A DNA stretch of 64,000 bases. Source: Nitrospirota bacterium (lineage in GTDB: Bacteria; Nitrospirota; JACRHL01). How positions within the stretch are numbered: position 1 is the first letter of the stretch; each line of letters opens with the position of its first letter. Below the pieces are notes generated by a model. It saw only the letters and a program-made list of their open reading frames with translations. It ran no database searches and was not told where the DNA came from. A program made the translations under genes and the position numbers. Shown here piece by piece: positions 54,309 through 64,000 of this stretch. The stretch covers positions 1-64,000 of the forward strand of contig JACRHL010000016.1 in NCBI GenBank assembly GCA_016212085.1. Reading direction: 5' to 3'.

Positions 54309-56350
54309 GCCTCGACCTGGTGCTTGAGATCGGCTGCGAGGAGATCCCCCACGACCTGCTGGACGAGGGCATCGCCGGGCTGGGCACCCTGCTGCGCGAG
54401 CGCCTGGCCGCCGCCCGCCTGACCCCCGCCGCCATGGAGGTGGACGGCACGCCGCGCCGCCTGGTGGTGATCGCCCGCGGCCTGCCCAATGCCCAGGACG
54501 ACGTGCGGGTGACCGCCAAGGGCCCCTCCGCCAAGGTGGCCAAGGACGCGGACGGCAACCCCACCAAGGCCGGCGAGGGCTTCGCCCGCGGCCAGGGCGT
54601 CACCTTCGCCGACCTGGTGGAGGTGGACGGCTACATGACCCACGCGCGCCTGGAAACCGGCCGCCCGGCGGCGGCGGCGCTGGCGGAACTGCTGCCCAAG
54701 GCCCTGGCCGACCTGCACTGGGCCAAGGCCATGCGCTGGGGCACGGACCAGGGGCCGTTCGTGCGCCCCATCAAGTGGATCTGCGCGGTGCTGGGCGGCA
54801 AGACGGTGCCCTTCGAATTCGCCGGGGTGCGCGCCGGCAATCAATCGCGCGGGCACCGCTTCATGGCGCCCGAGGCGTTCACCGTGTCCGGGCCGGACGA
54901 CTATCAGAAAAAGCTTTTCGACGCCAACGTGCTGCTGTACCGCGAGAAACGCCGCGAGCGCATCCGAACCCAGGTGGCCCAACAGGCCGCCAGGGCCGGC
55001 GGCCTGCCCCGCGAGGACGCGGAGCTGGTGGCGGTCACCGCCCTCAAGACCGAGTGGCCGGTGGCGGTTCTGGGGCGCTTCGACGCCACCTACCTGGAGC
55101 TGCCGCCGGAGGTGCTGCTCACCTCCATGAAGGAGCACCAGGACGATTTCGGGGTGGAGAAGAACGGCCGGCTGATTCCCTGCTTCGTCGCCGTGGCGGA
55201 CAACGAGGCCACCGACATGGCGCTGGTGGCCCACGGCAACGAGCGTGTGCTGCGCGCGCGGCTGGAGGACGCCCGCTTCTTCTTCCGGGAGGATCGCAAG
55301 CACCGCCTGGAGGCCCTGCTGCCGCGCCTGGATTCCTTCATGTTCCAGAAGGAGCTGGGCAGCGTGGGCGACAAGGCGCGCCGCGTCACGGCCCTCACCC
55401 GCTCCCTGGCGCCGCTGCTGGGCGCCAACGCGGACCATGCGGCGCGTGCCGCCGAGTTGTGCAAGGCCGACCTGGTGTCGAACATGGTGTTCGAGTTCCC
55501 GGAGTTGCAGGGCATCATGGGCCGCGCCTACGCCCTGGCGGACGGCGAGCCGCGGGCAGCCGCCGCCGCCATCGAGGCCCACTACCTGCCGCGCTTCGCG
55601 GGCGACGCCCTGCCGGCCACGGCGGAGGGCCGCGCCGTGGCCATCGCCGACAAGGTGGACACCCTGGCGGGCATCTTCGGCGTGGGCCTGATCCCGTCCG
55701 GCTCCCAGGACCCCTACGCCCTGCGCCGCCAGGGGCTGGGCGTGGCGCTGATGCTGGCCGACGCGCCCAGCGGCGTGCGCCTGGGCGGTTTGGTGAGCGA
55801 GGCGGTGGAACAGCTCGCCGGCCGCCTCACCCGCCCGGCGGCGGAGGTGGCGGCGGAGGTGGCGGCGTTCCTGGCCCAGCGCCTGGCCTACGGCCTGGAG
55901 CAGGACGGCCTGCGCGCCGACGTGGTGAAGGCCACCCTGGCCGGCGCCTGTGACGACGCGCACGACGCCCGCCAGCGGGCCATCGCCCTGAACGCCGTCA
56001 CCGGCGCGGAGGGGTTTGACGACCTGATGACCAGCTTCAAGCGCGTCATCAAGATCATCCCGGACGGTTTCGTGCCGTCCGCGCTGGCGGCGGAGCGGCT
56101 GAAGCCGGGGCCCGAGGCGGACCTGTGGCGGGCGTTCCAGGCCGCGCGGGAGCGCATGGGCGCCGACCGCCCCGCGCCGGACCGGCTGGCCGCCATGGCG
56201 GCCCTGCGCCCGCGGGTGGATGCCTTCTTCGACGGCGTGATGGTGATGGACGCGGACCCGGCGGTGCGCCAGGACCGGCTGTCGATGCTGGCCGCCATCC
56301 GCGACACGTTCCGCGCCTTCGCCGACTTTTCCCAGGTGGCGGCACCCTAA
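54305..56350 (+). CDS. glyS: Glycyl-tRNA synthetase beta subunit
   Basis: 681 residues, normal length. N-terminus [16 protein letters not shown], then [38 protein letters not shown] and an HD-like central domain with [31 protein letters not shown], and the DALR-type tRNA-binding end. It binds tRNA-Gly for the alpha subunit. The ATG overlaps the glyQ stop (ATGA), as in most proteobacteria. A terminator-like hairpin follows. Confidence 0.97.
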
Positions 56351-56361
56351 CGCGCCGGGCG

Positions 56362-56396
56362 CCGGCGGGCGGTGCCCCGCCGGACGCGCATTTTTT
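56362..56396 (+). terminator. Probable terminator after glyS
   Basis: CCGGCGGG, loop CGGTGC, CCCGCCGG, extended by outer CGCG pairing, with T6 starting 7 nt after the inner stem. The stem-to-T-run distance is longer than ideal unless the outer pairs form. Confidence 0.6.
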
Positions 56397-56474
56397 CATG
56401 CCAGGTGGTGAATTTTCGGCGTCCGTCCCCGCCGCGTGCCTGGAAAAACGGCGCGAAATCAACGCCATCTCACT

Positions 56475-56490
56475 TGGCACAGCACGTGCT
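56475..56490 (+). promoter_or_regulatory. Sigma-54-like promoter of the fibronectin-type secreted protein
   Basis: TGGCACAGCACGTGCT: the -24 element TGGCAC is exact and the -12 element is GTGC for TTGC, with GG and GC in the correct 12-bp register. About 100 bp before the GTG start at 56591. No GTGTCA dyad is visible in the 120 bp upstream, so the activator is uncertain. Confidence 0.6.
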
Positions 56491-56590
56491 ATCACCCATC
56501 CGTCCACCGGCCCACGGCCGGCAGGCCGGGTCGGCGTCACCCCACAACCGGACGCCGCCCCGCCACACCACACAGACGAGGAATCGCATC

Positions 56591-57406
56591 GTGCCACGCC
56601 GTATCGCCCCATACGCGCTGGCGGCCGTTCTCGCGTTGTTGCCGCTCCCCGCGTTGGCGGGCGGCGTGACGCTGGGCTGGACCGCCAACAACGAGCCGGA
56701 CCTGGCCGGCTATCGGATCCACTACGGCCCGGCGTCCGGGTCCTACGCCAACGTGCTGGACGTGGGCAACGTCACCACCGCCCAGGTGACCGGCCTGACC
56801 GTCCTGGCGACCTACTATTTTTCCGTCACCGCCTACGACCAGAGCGGCAACGAGAGCGCCCGCGCGCCGGAGGTCTCCGCCCTCATCCCGCGGACCGACG
56901 TCACCCCGCCCGTGGTCACCCCCCCGGCGAACATCGCCGTGGAGGCCACCGGCCCGCTGACACCCGTGGGCCTGGGAACCGCCTCCGCCGTGGACCCGGA
57001 GGACGGTGCCGTGGGGGTGACCGCCAGCCCGACCGGGCCGTTCGCCCCCGGCGCGCACACGGTCACCTGGACCGCCACCGATTCCGCCGGCAACGTGGGC
57101 CGCGCCACCCAGATCGTGACCGTGCGCGACACCCGCGGCCCGACCATCCGCGCCCTGCCGCTCTCCGTGGAGGCCACGGCGCCGCTCACGGCCGTGGACC
57201 TGTCCGCCGTCACCGCCAGCGACCTGGTGGACGGCGCCCTGACGCCAACGCCGGATACCACCGGCCCGTTCGCCCGGGGCACGCACACCATCACCTGGAC
57301 GGCCACCGACACCGCCGGCAACGTGGCCACGGCGGTGCAGACCGTCACCATCACCGATACCACGCCGCCGAGGGCGCCCAATGGCCTGACCATCGCCGCC
57401 CAATAG
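56591..57406 (+). CDS. Secreted fibronectin type III / HYR-repeat protein
   Basis: 271 residues from GTG 56591 with GAGGAA ahead. A signal peptide (APYALAAVLALLPLPALAGG) precedes one FN3 domain (about 25-105; LGWTANNEPDLAGYRIHYG, YYFSVTAYDQSGNES). Two HYR-like beta repeats follow, each ending in the same motif (GPFAPGAHTVTWTATDSAGNV and GPFARGTHTITWTATDTAGNV). There is no PEP-CTERM tail or membrane anchor; the protein stops at NGLTIAAQ. Repeats of this kind mediate surface adhesion or matrix binding. Downstream of a sigma-54-like promoter, 6 kb from prsK/prsR. Confidence 0.8.
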   Translation: MPRRIAPYALAAVLALLPLPALAGGVTLGWTANNEPDLAGYRIHYGPASGSYANVLDVGNVTTAQVTGLTVLATYYFSVTAYDQSGNESARAPEVSALIPRTDVTPPVVTPPANIAVEATGPLTPVGLGTASAVDPEDGAVGVTASPTGPFAPGAHTVTWTATDSAGNVGRATQIVTVRDTRGPTIRALPLSVEATAPLTAVDLSAVTASDLVDGALTPTPDTTGPFARGTHTITWTATDTAGNVATAVQTVTITDTTPPRAPNGLTIAAQ

Positions 57407-57487
57407 CGGCCAATCCCGGACCGGGGAGGCGGCGCGGGGGTAGAATGGTCTTTTTGATCTTCCTCGGGGTAACGGATCGGGCGAGCG

Positions 57488-58573
57488 ATGGCACGGGTTC
57501 TGATCGGCATGAGTGGCGGGGTGGACAGCTCCGTGGCGGCGGCCCTGCTGGCGCGCGCCGGTCACCAGGTGACCGGCGTCACCCTCAAGCTGTGGGACGG
57601 CGCGGACGACCCTGAGGCCCCCTGGCAGGAGCGCTCCTGCTGCAAGGTGGGCATCGCCCGCCACGTGTGCGACGTGCTGGGCATCGCCCACCGGGTGGTG
57701 GACATGCGCGCCCCGTTCCGGCGCCACGTGGTGGACGACTTCCTGGACGGCTACGCCCGCGGCGACACCCCCAACCCGTGCGTGCGCTGCAACGAGGCCG
57801 TGAAGTTCACCGGCCTGCTGGACCACGCGGCCACGGAGGGCTTCGACCTGGTGGCCACCGGCCACTACGCGCGCATCGAGCGCACCGGCTGGGGCGGCTA
57901 CCGGCTGCTCAAGGGGGCCGATCCGAACAAGGACCAGAGCTACTTCCTGTACCGCATCCCGCACCGGGACCTGGCGCGCATCCGCCTGCCCCTCGGGGCC
58001 ATGCGCAAGCCGCAGGTGATGGACATCGCCCGCTCCCTGGGGCTGCCGGCGGACGAGATCGCCGAAAGCCAGGAGATCTGCTTCGTGGGCACCGGCGACT
58101 ACCGTGACTTCCTGCGCGCGGAGCGGCCCGGCATGCTGGCGCCGGGCGACATCGTGGACACCGCCGGCACCCCCCTGGGCCGCCACGGCGGCGTGGCGCT
58201 GCACACCATCGGCCAGCGCCGGGGGCTGAACGTGGCCCTGGGCCGGCGCGCCTACGTGGTGGCCACGGACCCCGCCACCCGCACGGTGACCATGGGCAGT
58301 GAGGATGACCTGCTGACGGACACGGTATATGCCGGCCAGCTGAACCGGTTGGCCCCCCTGGACCACCCCCGCGTGCAGGTGAAGGTGCGCTACCGGGGCG
58401 CGCCGGTGCCCGCCACCGCGGCGCTGGACGGCGACCGGCTGACGGTGCGCCTCGACGCGCCGCAGCGCGCGGTCACCCCCGGCCAGAGCGTGGTGCTGTA
58501 CCAGGGCGACACGGTCATCGGCGGCGGCATCATCGAGCGGGCGGCGCGCGGCGACCGGGAGGCGGCCGGATGA
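57488..58573 (+). CDS. mnmA: tRNA-specific 2-thiouridylase
   Basis: 361 residues. PP-loop GMSGGVDSSVAAALL, catalytic Cys in TPNPCVRCNEAVKF, second Cys in ESQEICFVGTGDY, and the C-terminal beta domain with IGQRRGLNVALG. It thiolates U34 of tRNA-Lys, -Glu and -Gln with sulfur relayed from a cysteine desulfurase; a desulfurase gene begins at 63.6 kb but is of the separate cluster type. TAGAAT at 57441-57446 is a possible -10. Its stop overlaps the next ATG (ATGA). Confidence 0.97.
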   Translation: MARVLIGMSGGVDSSVAAALLARAGHQVTGVTLKLWDGADDPEAPWQERSCCKVGIARHVCDVLGIAHRVVDMRAPFRRHVVDDFLDGYARGDTPNPCVRCNEAVKFTGLLDHAATEGFDLVATGHYARIERTGWGGYRLLKGADPNKDQSYFLYRIPHRDLARIRLPLGAMRKPQVMDIARSLGLPADEIAESQEICFVGTGDYRDFLRAERPGMLAPGDIVDTAGTPLGRHGGVALHTIGQRRGLNVALGRRAYVVATDPATRTVTMGSEDDLLTDTVYAGQLNRLAPLDHPRVQVKVRYRGAPVPATAALDGDRLTVRLDAPQRAVTPGQSVVLYQGDTVIGGGIIERAARGDREAAG

Positions 58574-59205
58574 TCTTCGAGCACCTCACCGTGGGCATGT
58601 TCCAGTGCAACTGCTTCATCTTGGGGTGCGAGCGGACCCGCCAGGCCATCGTCATCGACCCGGGCGACGCCCTGCCCAGCATCGTCGAGCGGGTACAGCG
58701 GCACGGGCTGACGGTCACCCACATCATCGCCACCCACGCCCACCTGGACCACGTGGGAGCCCTGAGCGGCCTGGGCCAGGCCACCGGCGCCCCCACCTGC
58801 CTGCACCGCGACGACCAGCCCCTGTACGACATGCTGGCCACCCAGGCGGCCCTGTTCCGCCTGCCCACGCCGCCCTCGGGCCCCATCGCCCGCCACATCA
58901 AGGAGGGGGACGTGATCGCCTTCGGGCAGCACCGGGCGGCGGTGCTGCACACACCCGGCCACACGCCGGGAAGCGTTTGTTTCTACATGGAGAATGAAGC
59001 GCTCCTGTTCTCCGGCGACACCCTCTTCCAGCGCAGCGTGGGGCGCACCGACCTGTGGGGCGGCGACCACCGCGCGCTGATCCGCAGCATCACCGAAAAG
59101 CTCATCACCCTGCCGCCGGACACCCTGGTGCTGCCCGGCCACGGCGCACGCACGGACATCGGCGCCGAGGCGGCGGAAAATCCTTTTCTCGGCAACGGAT
59201 ATTGA
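58570..59205 (+). CDS. Metallo-beta-lactamase-fold hydrolase (glyoxalase II-like)
   Basis: 211 residues. Metal-binding HAHLDHVGA (HxHxDH), then HTPGHTPGSVC, FSGDTLF and the last ligand in VLPGHGARTDIG. N-terminus VGMFQCNCFILG is typical of the small YcbL/glyoxalase II-like group of hydrolases. Probable thioester (S-lactoylglutathione-like) hydrolase or related esterase; the C-terminal substrate domain of true glyoxalase II is missing. It is translationally coupled to mnmA, which argues for co-expression but not for a tRNA role. The leuC promoter overlaps its stop codon. Confidence 0.9.
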   Translation: MIFEHLTVGMFQCNCFILGCERTRQAIVIDPGDALPSIVERVQRHGLTVTHIIATHAHLDHVGALSGLGQATGAPTCLHRDDQPLYDMLATQAALFRLPTPPSGPIARHIKEGDVIAFGQHRAAVLHTPGHTPGSVCFYMENEALLFSGDTLFQRSVGRTDLWGGDHRALIRSITEKLITLPPDTLVLPGHGARTDIGAEAAENPFLGNGY

Positions 59206-59230
59206 GCGGCCGCGCCGGAAGACCTAAAAT
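59202..59230 (+). promoter_or_regulatory. Sigma-70 promoter of leuCDB-asd
   Basis: -35 TTGAGC (59202-59207), 17-bp spacer, -10 TAAAAT (59225-59230). The -35 overlaps the stop codon of the hydrolase gene. The roughly 85-nt leader contains no run of Leu codons, so no leucine attenuator is evident. Confidence 0.72.
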
Positions 59231-59323
59231 ATATGGTTTTCCGGCCAATGGCCGATTTCCGAACCGTTTCATGGCCGACCCCCGGCGCCCGCGACGGGCC
59301 AGGGGTTGGCGACGAGGCCCGAC

Positions 59324-60724
59324 ATGAGCGCCAAGACCCTGTACGACAAAATCTGGGACGCCCACGTGGTGCGTGCCGACGGCGATGTGACCCTGCTCTA
59401 CATCGACCGCCACCTGGTACACGAGGTGACCAGCCCGCAGGCCTTCGAGGGGCTGCGCATCGCCCACCGGGCGCCGCACCGGCCGGCGGCCGCCTTCGCG
59501 GTGCCCGACCACAACGTGCCCACCACCCAGCGCGCCGCCGGCATCGCCGACCCGGTCAGCCGCCTCCAGGTGGAGACCCTCGACGACAACTGCGCCCAGT
59601 TCGGCATCACCGAGTTCCGCATGGACGACCCGCGCCAGGGGGTGGTGCACGTGATGGCCCCGGAGCAGGGCATCGTGCAGCCCGGCATGACGGTGGTGTG
59701 CGGCGATTCCCACACCGCCACCCACGGCGCGCTGGGCTCCCTGGCCTTCGGCATCGGCACCTCGGAGGTGGAGCACGTGCTCGCCACCCAGTGCCTGATC
59801 CAGAAGAAGTCCCGGAACATGAGCATCACCGTGGACGGCACCCTGGGCCCCGGCGTGGGCGCCAAGGACGTGGTGCTGGCCATCATCGGCCGCATCGGCA
59901 CCGCCGGCGGCACCGGCTACGTGATCGAGTTCGCCGGCTCCGCCATCATGGACCTGTCCATGGAAGGCCGCATGACCGTGTGCAACATGGCCATCGAGGC
60001 GGGCGCCCGCGCCGGCATGATCGCCGTGGACTCGAAGACCATCGACTACGTGGAGGGCCGCCCGTTCGCCCCCAAGGGCGAGCTGTGGGACCAGGCGGCG
60101 GCCTACTGGCGCACCCTGCACTCGGACCCGGACGCCCACTTCGACGAGACGCTGCACATCGCCGCCGAGAGCATCCTGCCGCAGGTCACCTGGGGCACCA
60201 GCCCGGAGATGGTCACCGACATCACCGGCCGCGTGCCCGACCCGGACGCGGAGACCGACCCGGTGCGCCAGGCCTCCATGCGCACCGCCCTGGCCTACAT
60301 GGGGCTGAAGCCCGGCACGCCCATGCGCGAGATCCCGGTGGAGCGGGTGTTCATCGGCTCCTGCACCAACGGCCGCATCGAGGACCTGCGCGCCGCCGCC
60401 GTGGTGGCCCAGGGGCGCCGGGTGGCCCGGGGCGTGAGCGCCATGGTGGTGCCCGGCTCGGGCCTGGTGAAGGCCCAGGCCGAGGCCGAGGGGCTGGACC
60501 GCATCTTCCTGGAGGCGGGCTTCGAGTGGCGCGATCCGGGCTGCTCCATGTGCCTGGCCATGAACGCCGACCAGCTGGCCCCCCGGGAGCGCTGCGCGGC
60601 CACCAGCAACCGCAATTTCGAGGGACGTCAGGGCAAGGACGGCCGCACCCACCTGGTGAGCCCGGCCATGGCCGCCGCCGCCGCGGTGACCGGCCACTTC
60701 ACCGACGTCCGGGAGTTGATCTAG
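59324..60724 (+). CDS. leuC: 3-isopropylmalate dehydratase large subunit
   Basis: 466 residues, aconitase family. The [4Fe-4S] ligands lie in GSCTNGR and [24 protein letters not shown] and [10 protein letters not shown] are diagnostic. It isomerises 2- to 3-isopropylmalate in leucine synthesis with LeuD. Start ATG 59324 with GAGG 7 nt ahead; six extra codons upstream are possible but lack support. First of leuC-leuD-leuB, with leuD adjacent without a gap. leuA is not in the window. Confidence 0.98.
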   Translation: MSAKTLYDKIWDAHVVRADGDVTLLYIDRHLVHEVTSPQAFEGLRIAHRAPHRPAAAFAVPDHNVPTTQRAAGIADPVSRLQVETLDDNCAQFGITEFRMDDPRQGVVHVMAPEQGIVQPGMTVVCGDSHTATHGALGSLAFGIGTSEVEHVLATQCLIQKKSRNMSITVDGTLGPGVGAKDVVLAIIGRIGTAGGTGYVIEFAGSAIMDLSMEGRMTVCNMAIEAGARAGMIAVDSKTIDYVEGRPFAPKGELWDQAAAYWRTLHSDPDAHFDETLHIAAESILPQVTWGTSPEMVTDITGRVPDPDAETDPVRQASMRTALAYMGLKPGTPMREIPVERVFIGSCTNGRIEDLRAAAVVAQGRRVARGVSAMVVPGSGLVKAQAEAEGLDRIFLEAGFEWRDPGCSMCLAMNADQLAPRERCAATSNRNFEGRQGKDGRTHLVSPAMAAAAAVTGHFTDVRELI

Positions 60725-61369
60725 ATGCAACCGTTCACCCAACTGGAAGCCGTGGTGGCCCCCCTCGACCGGGCCAACGTCGACACGGACGCCATCATCC
60801 CCAAGCAGTTCCTCAAGTCGATCCGGCGCACCGGCTTCGGCGTGTTCCTGTTCGACGAGTGGCGCTACCTGGACCAGGGCCAGCCCGACATGGACGTGAG
60901 CGGCCGCCCCCTGAACCCGGAGTTCGTGCTCAACCGGCCCGCCTACAAGAACGCCAGGATCCTGCTCACCCAGGACAACTTCGGCTGCGGCTCGTCCCGC
61001 GAGCACGCCCCGTGGGCACTGCTCGACTTCGGCTTCCGGGTGATCCTGGGCAAGGGCTTCGCCGACATCTTCTACAACAACTGCTTCAAGAACGGCATCC
61101 TGCCCATCGCGCTGCCGGGGCCGGTGATCGACGGGCTGTTCCAGCAGGTGAACCGGGCGCCGGGCATGACCCTCAAGGTGGACCTGCCGACACAGACCAT
61201 CACCACCCCCCAGGGTGAGGTGATCCCCTTCGACGTGGAGCCGTTCCGCAAGGACTGCCTGATCAAGGGCCTGGACGACATCGGCCTGACCCTGGAGAAG
61301 CTGGCGGACATCCAGGCCTACGAGGCGCGCCGCAGGAAGCAGGCGCCGTGGCTGTTCGTCGAGGGCTGA
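60725..61369 (+). CDS. leuD: 3-isopropylmalate dehydratase small subunit
   Basis: 214 residues, the swivel domain that partners LeuC. Motifs are [34 protein letters not shown] and [18 protein letters not shown]. The ATG follows the leuC stop directly. A GGGAG in the leuC end serves as ribosome binding site. Confidence 0.98.
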   Translation: MQPFTQLEAVVAPLDRANVDTDAIIPKQFLKSIRRTGFGVFLFDEWRYLDQGQPDMDVSGRPLNPEFVLNRPAYKNARILLTQDNFGCGSSREHAPWALLDFGFRVILGKGFADIFYNNCFKNGILPIALPGPVIDGLFQQVNRAPGMTLKVDLPTQTITTPQGEVIPFDVEPFRKDCLIKGLDDIGLTLEKLADIQAYEARRRKQAPWLFVEG

Positions 61370-61419
61370 CAGGCGGCCCGCGGGTGCTTTTGAACCGTTT
61401 GATTTCCTAAGGGACTGAC

Positions 61420-62490
61420 ATGGCCTATCGTATCGTGGTGCTGCCCGGCGACGGAATCGGGCACGAGATCGTGCCCCAGGCGCTGCGCGTGCTGGAACGG
61501 ATGGCCCGGCGCCACGACGTGGGCGTGACGCTGGAGCACGCCCTGGTGGGCGGCTCCGCCTACGACGCCACCGGCTCCCCCCTGCCCGCCGCCACCCTGG
61601 CCGCCTGCAAGGCGGCGGACGCGGTGCTGCTGGGCGCCGTGGGCGGCCCCAAGTGGGAGGGGCTGGACTATTCACTGCGCCCGGAACGCGGCCTGCTGGG
61701 CATCCGCAAGGAGCTGGGGCTGTTCGCCAACCTGCGCCCGGCCAAGATCTTCCCGCAGCTGGTGGGGGCGTCGAGCCTCAAGCCGGAGGCGGTGGAAGGC
61801 ATCGACATCATGGTGGTGCGCGAGCTGACCGGCGACATCTACTTTGGCGAGCCGCGCGGGGTCACCGGCGCCGGCGCCGGGCGGGTGGGCGTGAACACCA
61901 TGGTGTACACGGCGCCGGAGATCGAGCGCATCGCCCGCAAGGCCTTCGAGGTGGCCCGGACGCGCGGCAAGAAGCTGTGCTCCGTGGACAAGGCCAACGT
62001 GCTGGAGTGCACGGAGCTGTGGCGTAACGTGGTCAACGAGGTGGCCCGGGACTACCCGGACGTGCAGCTCTCCCACATGTACGTGGACAATGCCGCCATG
62101 CAACTGGTGCGCTGGCCCCGGCAGTTCGACGTGATGGTCACCGGCAACATCTTCGGCGACATCCTGTCGGACGAGGCATCCATGCTCACCGGCTCCATCG
62201 GCATGCTGCCGTCCGCCAGCCTGGGCGAGGGCCACGCCATGTACGAGCCGATCCACGGCAGCGCCCCGGACATCGCCGGCAAGGACCTGGCCAACCCCAT
62301 CGCCACGGTGATGAGCGTGGGCATGATGTTCAAGTACACCTTCGGCCGCCCGGAGGCGGAGGCGGAGATCGAGGCCGCCGTGTCCAAGGTGCTTGACTCC
62401 GGGGCGCGCACCGCCGATATCGCCGCCAAGGGTGCCCCCAGCATCGGCTGCGCCGAGATGGGCGACCGCATCCTGGCGGCCCTGGGCTAG
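61420..62490 (+). CDS. leuB: 3-isopropylmalate dehydrogenase
   Basis: 356 residues. NAD-dependent oxidative decarboxylase of the isocitrate/isopropylmalate family. [59 protein letters not shown] and [20 protein letters not shown] are the LeuB marks, and [13 protein letters not shown] ends the NAD site. It completes the leucine branch begun by LeuCD. It lies 50 bp after leuD. Confidence 0.98.
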   Translation: MAYRIVVLPGDGIGHEIVPQALRVLERMARRHDVGVTLEHALVGGSAYDATGSPLPAATLAACKAADAVLLGAVGGPKWEGLDYSLRPERGLLGIRKELGLFANLRPAKIFPQLVGASSLKPEAVEGIDIMVVRELTGDIYFGEPRGVTGAGAGRVGVNTMVYTAPEIERIARKAFEVARTRGKKLCSVDKANVLECTELWRNVVNEVARDYPDVQLSHMYVDNAAMQLVRWPRQFDVMVTGNIFGDILSDEASMLTGSIGMLPSASLGEGHAMYEPIHGSAPDIAGKDLANPIATVMSVGMMFKYTFGRPEAEAEIEAAVSKVLDSGARTADIAAKGAPSIGCAEMGDRILAALG

Positions 62491-62532
62491 GCCGGGCCGC
62501 ACACTTTTTTTTCGGGAACGGAGATCCCACCG

Positions 62533-63555
62533 ATGCTCAAGAAGAAGGCCCGCTACAACGTGGCCGTGGTCGGCGCCACCGGCGCCGTGGGCGAGGAGAT
62601 GCGCGAGACCCTGGAGCAGCGCGACTTCCCCGTCGACTGCCTGCGCCTGCTCGCCTCCGAGCGCTCCGAGGGCAAGACCCTGGAGTTCCGGGGCCGCGAA
62701 TACAAGGTGGAGCGGCTCACCCCCAATTCGTTCCAGGGGATCGACATCGCCCTGTTTTCCGCCGGCGGCGGCCGCAGCCTGGAGTTCGCCCCCCACGCGG
62801 TGGCGGCGGGGGCGGTGGTGGTGGACAACTCGTCCGCCTTCCGCATGGACCCCAAGGTGCCGCTGGTGGTGCCGGAGGTGAACGCCCACGCCCTCAGGCA
62901 CCACAACGGCATCATCGCCAACCCCAACTGCTCCACCATCCAGATGGTGGTGCCGCTGAAGCCCATCCACGACCACGCGCGCATCCGCCGCATCGTGGTG
63001 TCCACCTACCAGTCCGTGTCCGGCACCGGCCAGAAGGCCATGGACGAGCTGTTCAAGCAGAGCGGCCAGGTGCTCAACATGGTGCAGGTCAGGCCCGAGG
63101 TGTACCCGCACCAGATCGCCTTCAACTGCCTTCCGCAGATCGACGTGTTCGACACGGACGACTACACCAAGGAAGAGCTGAAGATGGTCAACGAGACCCG
63201 CAAGATCATGGAGGATCCGGACATCCGGGTGACCGCCACCACCGTGCGCGTGCCCGTGTTCCGCTGCCACTCGGAGAGCGTCAACATCGAGCTTGAGCGG
63301 CCCCTGTCCGCCAACGAGGCGCGCGCCCTGATGAGCGCCATGGACGGGGTGGTGGTGCTCGACGACCCGAAGCGCGGCCTGTACCCCCTGGCCACCGAGG
63401 TGGCCGGGTCCGACGCGGTGTACGTGGGCCGCGTGCGGGTGGACCGCACGGTGGAGAACGGCCTGAACATGTGGATCGTGGCCGACAACCTGCGCAAGGG
63501 CGCCGCCCTGAACGCGGTGCAGATCGCCGAGCGGCTGATCCAGGACCTGGGCTGA
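62533..63555 (+). CDS. asd: Aspartate-semialdehyde dehydrogenase
   Basis: 340 residues. NADP-binding VVGATGAVGEEM, catalytic Cys in NPNCSTIQMV, substrate Arg/Gln in YQSVSGTGQKAM and the C-terminal VRVPVFRCHSESVNIE. It reduces aspartyl phosphate to the semialdehyde, the branch point to lysine/DAP, threonine and methionine. It follows leuB by 42 bp, the common proteobacterial leuCDB-asd order. Together with dapC and dapD (35-37 kb) it feeds DAP synthesis. Confidence 0.98.
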   Translation: MLKKKARYNVAVVGATGAVGEEMRETLEQRDFPVDCLRLLASERSEGKTLEFRGREYKVERLTPNSFQGIDIALFSAGGGRSLEFAPHAVAAGAVVVDNSSAFRMDPKVPLVVPEVNAHALRHHNGIIANPNCSTIQMVVPLKPIHDHARIRRIVVSTYQSVSGTGQKAMDELFKQSGQVLNMVQVRPEVYPHQIAFNCLPQIDVFDTDDYTKEELKMVNETRKIMEDPDIRVTATTVRVPVFRCHSESVNIELERPLSANEARALMSAMDGVVVLDDPKRGLYPLATEVAGSDAVYVGRVRVDRTVENGLNMWIVADNLRKGAALNAVQIAERLIQDLG

Positions 63556-63561
63556 CGGCGG

Positions 63562-64000
63562 ATGGGCGTGCCCACCCCCATCTACCTGGATCACGCCGCC
63601 ACCACCCCGGTGCGGCCGGAGGTGGTGGCGGCCATGCTGCCCTACTTCACCACCTACTTCGGCAACGCCTCCTGCACCTACGAACTGGGCAAGGCCTCGC
63701 GCGAGGGGCTGGACCGGGCGCGGGAGCAGGTGGCGGCGGTGCTGGGCTGCCGCCCGCGGGAGGTCACCTTCACCGCCGGCGGCACCGAGGCGGACAACCT
63801 GGCCATACTGGGCGTGGCGCGGGCGCTCTCCGGGCGCGGCCGCCACATCGTCACCTCGGCCATCGAGCACCACGCGGTGCTGTACACCTGCCGGGCCCTG
63901 TCCGAGGACGGCTGGCGCATCACCGAGCTGCCGGTGGATGCCCACGGCCGCGTGAACCCGGCGGACGTGGAAGAGGCCATCACCGACGACACGGTGCTGG
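63562..64000 (+). CDS. Cysteine desulfurase (NifS/IscS family), 5' part
   Basis: The first 146 codons, cut by the window end. YLDHAATTPVRPEVVAAMLPYF is the standard start, followed by FTAGGTEADNLAILGVA (PLP phosphate contacts) and SAIEHHAVL, where the His stacks on PLP. The PLP lysine and catalytic Cys lie beyond the window. It starts 6 bp after the asd stop. Which subgroup (IscS or NifS) cannot be told from this part. Confidence 0.93.
   Translation, partial: MGVPTPIYLDHAATTPVRPEVVAAMLPYFTTYFGNASCTYELGKASREGLDRAREQVAAVLGCRPREVTFTAGGTEADNLAILGVARALSGRGRHIVTSAIEHHAVLYTCRALSEDGWRITELPVDAHGRVNPADVEEAITDDTVL

Noticed and set aside
59231-59323. Leucine attenuator or leader peptide before leuC
   Set aside because: No short frame with clustered Leu codons and no terminator/antiterminator pair could be found.

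Overview
The window is a GC-rich (about 70 %) piece of bacterial chromosome, almost fully coding, with no insertion sequence, CRISPR array or prophage. Gene order points to a proteobacterium: four tRNA genes ahead of tuf in the order of E. coli thrU-tyrU-glyT-thrT-tufB, yqeY-dnaG-rpoD with a CAU tRNA just downstream, def-fmt-rsmB, and dapC/dapD. Some content is atypical for common gamma- or betaproteobacteria: a bactofilin, a PgpH-type 7TM-HD protein next to ybeY, an archaeal/eukaryotic-type phenylalanyl-tRNA synthetase, and a PrsK/PrsR-PEP-CTERM sorting regulon. I cannot name a genus.

Layout. 1-8.4 kb (mostly minus strand): start of tuf with its tRNA operon, a methyltransferase-like gene, bactofilin, hemerythrin-like protein, rnpB (plus), a zinc-ribbon coiled-coil protein, tRNA-CAU, rpoD, dnaG and yqeY. 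8.5-25.2 kb (minus): one tightly packed run of 12 genes, with overlapping or nearly touching ends. It carries a complete Wsp-type chemosensory system (two CheW, CheR-TPR, two MCPs, hybrid CheA-REC, REC-GGDEF diguanylate cyclase, CheB), followed without a break by a presumed polysaccharide module (HEAT-repeat membrane protein, processive GT2 synthase, TPR/LysM/beta-barrel outer-membrane protein, cysteine phosphatase). 25.4-30.0 kb (plus): ybeZ, pgpH-like, ybeY, ftsY. 30.1-37.2 kb: arsM, a small DUF4321-like membrane protein, rlmN, an unusual REC/DUF4388 plus degenerate-GGDEF gene pair, zapB, zapA, dapC, dapD. 37.3-45.1 kb (minus): operon def-fmt-htpX-rsmB-rpe-pheS-pheT, closed by a strong terminator. 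45.3-57.4 kb: gpmI, prsK, prsR, two PEP-CTERM proteins with a sigma-54 promoter and dyad boxes, a possible 27-residue membrane peptide, a lipase-like gene (minus), glyQ, glyS, and a secreted fibronectin-type protein. 57.5-64.0 kb (plus): mnmA, a metallo-beta-lactamase hydrolase, leuC-leuD-leuB, asd, and the start of a cysteine desulfurase gene cut by the window end.

The most interesting region is 8.5-25.2 kb. The architecture predicts that a surface or envelope stimulus read by two MCPs drives phosphorylation of a GGDEF protein, raises c-di-GMP, and so controls the polysaccharide machine encoded in the same transcript. The second is the PrsK/PrsR block, where dyad boxes, sigma-54-like promoters and PEP-CTERM substrates lie side by side. 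The third is the bacterial acquisition of an archaeal-type PheRS. All function assignments come from reading motifs and gene order by eye; no database search was run.
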